DNA of 64,000 nt from contig CAVMKG010000138.1 of the NCBI GenBank assembly GCA_963682025.1, positions 248,001 through 312,000 of the forward strand, in the 5' to 3' direction. The first letter of the stretch is position 1, and each line of letters starts with the position of its first letter. The notes beneath the pieces are model-generated. The model saw only the letters and a list, made by a program, of their open reading frames with translations, did not search any database and had not been told where the DNA came from. Both the position numbers and the translations under genes were made by a program. This DNA comes from Cordilura impudica (taxonomy: Eukaryota; Arthropoda; Insecta; Diptera; Scathophagidae). Shown here one piece after another: positions 58,750-64,000 of this stretch.

Positions 58750-58820
58750 TTAATATATATGTATATATATATGTTGTCTAAGTTGTTGTCGTCTTGCAAT
58801 TTCGAAGAAATGAAAGCACC

Positions 58821-59337
58821 CTGCAGGAAATACCAACAGTGAAGCAGTACTGATTCACTATAGACTTTATCACCAGTACTACTGACTAATTATTCCCCAG
58901 AAAATGTAATTTTCTATACACATTTAACATGTATGTGTCATTGCAAATCACTAGTGATATTGGTACTATTGATTAGGTAGTGAGTTGGTGGTTCTCATGG
59001 GAACCAGAGATTCTTGTACAAATTTGATTGTTCTTTCACTTTTCTTTTATAACTTCTTTTCTTTTTTTTCTTTGATTTATTATAAAATACACTTTTATTT
59101 ACCTTTTATATTTAATTATTCTATATCTTGTCTTAAAACTTTAGTTTTTCATCCAATCACGTGTTTTACAAATTAAACTAAAGAAATCAGTAAGAACCAG
59201 AACTCCCAACTTCTCTATGGAAAATTTTTTGACAGATAAAGCAAAGTAAATAGTGTAGACGCTTAGTTGACAATGTCAACCAAATAGTAGACAAAAGTGG
59301 TCACTTGGGGACACTTGACCCCAGTCTTCCTGCAGGG
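58821..59337. other. Interval bounded by inverted CCCTGCAGGAA
   Basis: CCCTGCAGGAA near 58,820 and its inverse TTCCTGCAGGG near 59,327 could be ends of a ~517-bp non-autonomous element. The repeat is only 11 bp, partly self-palindromic, and no target duplication is clear. No gene inside. Confidence 0.3.
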
Positions 59338-59367
59338 CAGTAACAATGTAAATACAGTAGTATAAAA

Positions 59368-60136
59368 ACAATTAAGAAAATTATAGTCGGTCTAGACCGA
59401 CTATACGATACTCTATACCATGCGTTTAGAGACCATATCTCTTAGGTCCAACTAATTGGATATAGAAAATAAGCATAAACCAAATTTGAGTGGTATTGTT
59501 ATTAATTTTTTTGGCTGCAGATATGAAAAAGTTCATATCGGATGTTATACTTATATGGGGACTAGGTCGAAAAATTGTCCAATCCTGATCATATTTGGTA
59601 CAGTGACTTATATTTTTCAAACATATAAAAAAACCAAATTTGAGAGATATCTGTGCAATATTTTTTGTTTTTTGATAGATTTAAAAAAATATCGGGAATC
59701 AGCTCTATATGGGCCTATGACAAAGAACTTTCCTATAGGTATTATTTTTGGACTACTGATTAATGGATGTAATAAACACATTCAAACTCAATTTGACTGA
59801 GATCTATGTGATAATTTGGATCTTATGACAATTTAAGTCGATTTCATAGGTGTCATTTGTATGCGGACTAGGTCTGAACATCGATCGATTCTCACCAATT
59901 TCAATAACGTTCATCCGATGGCCGATAAAGGCTCACATACAAAATTTCATTAAAATATATTCATATTTGCGACCTGTAGTTTGATTACAAGGTTTACATG
60001 GACACGCACGGACGGACGGACGGACGGACGGACATCTCTAAATCGATCGGTATAATAAAAGATGGGTCTATGTGATATATTTTTGGTTGTTACAAACAGC
60101 AGCACAAAGTCATTATACCCAAACCACATAGTGGTA
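59368..60136 (+). mobile_element. INE-1-like element, copy 11 (older member of a tandem pair)
   Basis: Left end ACAATTAAGAAAATTATAG with a perfect 22-bp palindrome, GACGG array at about 60,008-60,032, and right hairpin CCACATAGTGGTATA. The terminal GGGTATAAAAA is replaced by TACATAGGTATTATT. Its post-array stem is deleted. It is more diverged than the next copy. Confidence 0.9.
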
Positions 60137-60181
60137 TATACATAGGTATTATTTATACCCTATACTACCATATGATGAGAA

Positions 60182-60868
60182 AACAAGTAAGAAAATTATA
60201 GTCGGTCTAGACCGACTATATGATACCCTATACCATGGTTTAGAGACCCTATCTTTCGGTCCAACTACTTCGATATAGAAAATAAGCATAAACCAAATTT
60301 GAGTGGGATTTTTATTAATTTTTTTGGCTGCAGATATGAAAAAGTTCATTTCGGATGCTATATCTATAAAGGGACTAGGTCCAAAAATGGACCGATCCTG
60401 ATCATGTTTGGTAAAGTCTCTTGTATTTTGCAAAAATATGTACAAACAAATTTTGAGAAGAATCAGTGCAATATTTTTGTTTTTTAATAGATTTAAGTGA
60501 AGATCGGGAAGCAGCTCTATATGGGGTCAAAGGGATCATTTTTGGACTACTCATTAGTGGATGTAATGAACGCATACAAACCCAATTTGAGTAAGATCTA
60601 TATGACAATTTGGATCTTACGGCAATTTATGTCGATTTCATATGGGTAATTTGTATGGGGGCTAGGTCTGAACATGGACCGATTCTCACCAATTTCAATA
60701 GCGTTCATCCCATGGCCGATAAAAGCTTATATACCAAATTTCATCAAAATATATTCATATTTGCGACCTGCAGTTTGATTAAATATGGGTCTAGGTCAAA
60801 TATTTTTGGTTGTTACAAACAGCAGCACAAAGTCATTATACCCAAACCACATAGTGGTATATACATAG
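60182..60868 (+). mobile_element. INE-1-like element, copy 12 (subfamily B, lacks the microsatellite)
   Basis: Nearly identical to copy 7 over its left 600 bp. The GACGG array and stem are deleted (CAGTTTGATTAAATATGGG). Its 3' end, CCACATAGTGGTATA, is followed by the same 3' flank as copy 11 (TACATAGGTATTATTTATAC up to GATGAGAAAA). The pair is therefore a tandem with a repeated junction. Confidence 0.92.
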
Positions 60869-60939
60869 GTATTATTTATACCCTATACTACCATATGATG
60901 AGAAAAAAATTAGTTTTCCCTAGTGTTTGTAATGTAATA

Positions 60940-61130
60940 TTATTATATTGATCAACTCAGAATCACTCTCATGGACGATTTAGTGATGTCTCTCATTGTT
61001 CTGACACTACAGCGTGCAATGAACATATTTGTATGTAATTTGGCTTTTTTCCAATGGACAATCGATTTTTAAGTTGTAGAGAATCGGTGCATGTTCAGAT
61101 CTAGCCCTATAAAAGCACTTATCATAATTT
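60940..61130 (-). mobile_element. INE-1-like element, diverged fragment
   Basis: On the minus strand it retains GCTAGATCTGAACATGCACC, the stem region and part of the right half; the array is lost. Confidence 0.55.
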
Positions 61131-61174
61131 ATCATTTATCATGTTTCTCTTATTCGTAAATTTTCAGATCAGAA

Positions 61175-61590
61175 CAAAACAAGTAAGAACATTATAATAA
61201 GTCTTGCTCGATTATATATGTATTTTGAGAGAGGGTTTATGACCCAACTTTGTAGAGACAATGGCAATGATTTTAGTGCTGTTGTCGGTAATTTGTGGTG
61301 TGCATGATGTTATTTTTATATGAAGACAAACTCATAAAACGGGCCAATCATATTAAGTAAAGTCAATTACTTTTCTCAAAATGATATATAAATTTGTAAA
61401 AATCTTGTTGTTTTTGACAGATTGACAATCAGCTTTATGTTTGGAATATGACTACAGGGTTAATTTTTGGACAAATTATTATATTAGTGAGACTAATGAA
61501 CATACGTACACAAAATTATAGTTATTTTACATGAACACACAAGCGGTCAGACAGGCAGGCAGATAGGCAGACATACATATATCTATAGGA
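61175..61590 (+). mobile_element. INE-1-like relative, strongly diverged
   Basis: Begins AACAAGTAAGAACATTATAA. The order of the family's landmarks is still visible (GGGCCAATCATATTAAGTAA; GACTACAGGGTTAATTTTTG). It carries a GCAGGCAGATAGGCAGAC array instead of GACGG. It could be a separate subfamily. Confidence 0.6.
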
Positions 61591-61732
61591 CTCCACAATG
61601 CGCTCATACAATTGAAGCAAGAACTAGAAGTTTAAGTGAGGTAAGAGAATATTTTAGAGGCAGTATTAAGATGCAAGGAAAACTGTAACATGGTGACTGA
61701 TTTTCTTGAAGTTGTGCATAACAAGTTGAGAG

Positions 61733-62555
61733 TTATACGCTGATGATATCAAACTATTTTCCTCTCGTCAAAATTACTTTCAACATTTTTTCCTACAATC
61801 CGATTTATACAATTTTTTTGAATGGTGCAATGTAAAAGTTATGGAGCTCAATATAAAAAAATTCAGATGTAAAAATCTGCATACTACTCATTTTGTGAAT
61901 GAAAGTGAATTGGAATCGGTTGATACATTCTCAGCTCTTGGCATTTTATTAGAACATAGATTAAATTTTCGTCCACATATATCGTATGTTCAGCAAAAAT
62001 CAAAGCTTATGGCGTTCTTGGAATTATAAAGCGATGGAGTAAAGAATGTTCTGATCCAAATGTAACCAAACAGCTATATACATCCCTAGTTTGTCTTATC
62101 CTGGAATATAGTTTCATAATATTGGATCCGTGTTACATTATTCATATAAATTTCGTCGAATCTGTCCAGAAACCATTTCTCTTATTCCGTCTGCTTGGAC
62201 TTGATTGGAACTCCCGTGATTTCCCCTCTTATGAGTCCAGACTTGCTTTAATCAAGTTACCGGCACTGAAAAGTCGTAGAACAATGCTTAGCATTTCCTT
62301 TCTACTCAATTTATTCCATGGCGACATTGACTTCAATTACTTGTTAAGTAGAATTCAAATCAATATACCATCGAGACCTACAAGAAACTTTAAACTCTAA
62401 AATATTAATTACTTTCGATTTAACAATGCTAATAATATTGATCCATTTCGCCGGTTATGTGAGCAATTCGATGGAATTTACCACATCATAGATTCGTCCG
62501 AAAATAAAGAATCTTTGAAACGTAAAATTATTCTATATCTAAATAATTAAATCAT
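61733..62555 (+). pseudogene. LINE ORF2 C-terminal part (palm end and thumb), broken
   Basis: It opens LYADDIKLF (catalytic YADD near 61,737), then LYNFFEWCNVKVMELNIKK and ESVDTFSALGILLEHRLNF, then HISYVQQKS. After a frameshift near 62,020 come IIKRWSKECSDPNVTKQLYT, SLVCLILEY, FVESVQKPFLLFRLLGLDW and SRRTMLSISFLLNLFHGDID. It ends in KRKIILYLNN-stop at about 62,550. This is the usual order for a non-LTR RT from YADD to the end. The clade is not resolved (not Jockey by its C-terminus). The 5' side is truncated exactly before the YADD block. Confidence 0.78.
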
Positions 62556-63441
62556 CATTATTTTATTTGTCATATGTATTTTATACACTAAATATATTAG
62601 CCTGTAAGCATATTAGTAATTCCATATATAAATAACTAAATATGTAAATAGAAGAGTTGCGCTGATAGAAAACAAGGGCAATATCTATGATGATTAACTA
62701 ACCCTACCCTGCCCTACAAAGTGATAACTTGACATTTAGTACCGCAGAAAAAAGGATGAAGAGATGGTTTTAGCCGGTAGGTATCAGACATACCACTACA
62801 TAAAATGTTCGTGAAGTATATGTCAGATTTGCATCTTCCGGAAAGACATTGTTTAATCGACTCAAAAGGAGTGAAATATTTCAGGTAGTTACAAACATCA
62901 CCGCAAACTCAATTTGAAGGATGGTCCCCATAAATAGCCTCCTCCAGGTATTAATTTGAATCTATCTAAAGAGTTTAAAACTGCAACATATTTTACTCAA
63001 ATTTTTTTGGCCACCTGTTTGAAACATACAACTTCTATGTCTATGTATGATCTCACCCAATGCGGTTGGACTTTAAACTATTCTAAAACAATAAAGTTGT
63101 CTCCTAAATAGGAAAAAAACCAAATAAAATAAAAAAATATTTGAAATTACAGCGAAACTCCGAAACGAAATGAGGTTGGATCGTGAAGCTTTCTTAAAAT
63201 GTAGAGAAAATTAAAATTATACAGATCGACATTTACTAGATCATGGGACCAGAGCATACTTTAGTCAGGTTCCTAAGTATGACCAATCCATACCTGATCT
63301 CAGAATTACGTCACAATACTTTTTCGCGACATCGTTGACAAAAAGTGGATTTTTTCTTTTTGTTACGCCAAAAATAATGTTTTCACAATAATTATTTTTA
63401 CAGTAATATTTTTGACCACCCCAATAAGTCCACTGAAACGA
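62556..63441. other. Noncoding stretch with possible INE-1-like relic
   Basis: About 62,840-63,060 has scattered landmarks (AGTTACAAACATCACCGCAA; GGTCCCCATAAATAG; TTTTTTTGGCCACCTG) suggesting a very old INE-1-like copy, too decayed to be certain. No gene is seen. Confidence 0.35.
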
Positions 63442-63840
63442 ATGCCGTTTTTTTTCTGACAAAAAATGTCGCCCTTTTTTGCCCTTTTTTCGAAAAGTGT
63501 ATTTTTTTATATGTTCCGAATTAAGATCAACTTTATCTTATACATCAATCGAAAGGTCTCAAAGTCGAGCCCTCGTAAATCACAAAAGATTCCAGCCACT
63601 GACTTCTTTCAGCTCACAGTGTGAGAATATTTTCCCATTGTTCCCCTTTTTTGTATATTTTCACCCTATGACTTCCAAGAGGGCAATAATCAAAATTTTA
63701 CTTATGAACACGGCACTTTGAGACCTTTCGATTGATATATAATAAAAGGTTGCTCTTAATTCAGAATATGTAAAAAAAATACACTTTTCCAAAAACGAGC
63801 AAAATAGGACGACATTTTTTGTCAGAAAAGAAAACGGCAT
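63442..63840. mobile_element. ~400-bp inverted-repeat element (ATGCCGTTTT ends)
   Basis: Arms of about 130 bp: the left (63,442-63,570) begins ATGCCGTTTTTTTTCTGAC and contains AAAAAATGTCG and CAATCGAAAGGTCTCAAAG. The right arm (to 63,840) is its inverse. About 135 bp of unique sequence lie between. No transposase and no clear target duplication. Superfamily unknown. Confidence 0.78.
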
Positions 63841-63860
63841 AAGTGTGTTATCTCCATTTG

Positions 63861-64000
63861 TTTTTATACCCTATACCACTATGTGGTTTGGTTATAATGA
63901 CTTTGTGCTGCTGTTTGTAACAACCAAAAATATTTGACCTACACCCATCTTTAATTATACCGATCGAATCAGAATCACTATCTGATTCGATTTAACGATG
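63861..64000 (-). mobile_element. INE-1-like element, copy 13 (cut by window end)
   Basis: Right terminus on the minus strand (TTTTTATACCCTATACCACT in plus orientation) with the terminal hairpin and the post-array stem. The rest lies beyond the window. Confidence 0.88.

Noticed and set aside
1..64000. CRISPR array, prokaryotic operons or attachment sites
   Set aside because: The GACGG/GTCC arrays are microsatellites inside a repeat family. There are no spaced direct repeats, Shine-Dalgarno sites or bacterial genes, and the introns and TEs are eukaryotic.
1..64000. LTR retrotransposon or endogenous retrovirus
   Set aside because: No long terminal direct repeats, primer-binding site, protease, integrase or gag-like sequence recognised.

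Overview
This window reads as eukaryotic, insect and most likely dipteran chromosomal DNA that consists almost entirely of transposable-element (TE) debris. The evidence is strong AT richness, canonical GT..AG introns of 61-67 bp, and a TE mix of Jockey- and CR1-type LINEs, mariner, Helitrons, a BED-finger hAT and a tRNA-derived SINE. A further pointer is an abundant INE-1-like repeat with a GTCC/GACGG microsatellite core. A calyptrate fly is my guess, not something the sequence proves. I recognise no host exon, rRNA or functional tRNA, so the window is probably intergenic, a giant intron, or repeat-rich heterochromatin.

Layout. 1-7.3 kb: a cut INE-1-like copy, an A/T minisatellite, a LINE scrap, a full INE-1-like copy, a Helitron helicase tail carrying a tRNA-Asp-like SINE, and a Jockey LINE. 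8.2-10.7 kb: a nearly full-length but broken CR1-type LINE. 13-19.4 kb: a mariner joined to a LINE RNase H/zinc-knuckle fragment, a long degenerate array split by an INE-1-like insertion, then more INE-1-like copies. 22-27 kb: a second mariner, the C-terminal scrap of an orphan transposase, and a nest of Helitrons that includes a 409-bp copy with both termini exact. 30-38 kb: a hairpin MITE, a Jockey LINE, INE-1-like copies, an orphan TE protein pseudogene with a 61-bp intron, and a Helitron 3' end. 39.6-41.8 kb: a hAT element with an exact 8-bp target duplication and a nested MITE. 43-46.6 kb: noncoding sequence with two iterated motifs. 49.6-53.1 kb: a long-TIR element holding a decayed orphan gene. 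54.6-58.75 kb: a structurally intact 4.1-kb long-TIR element flanked by TTAA. 59.4-64 kb: tandem INE-1-like copies, a LINE 3' part, and an inverted-repeat element.

The standout is the 54,613-58,749 element. It carries about 480-bp inverted repeats, a TTAA duplication, and one gene that splices through two short introns into an uninterrupted 785-residue protein. The protein has a plausible acidic triad (D300, D365, E400) and an FDTT..NTG / CRHHxYE signature that I associate with unclassified, possibly Sola-like, transposases. It is the only open, apparently intact gene here. A divergent remnant of the same protein lies at 23 kb on the opposite strand.

The second standout is a motif, CCGAT-N5-TGAAATTTKS, with invariant spacing. 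It recurs in the ends of several unrelated element families in the window. In one phase it reads as a Pro-Ile-x-(Leu/Met)-Lys-Phe peptide. I cannot explain it.
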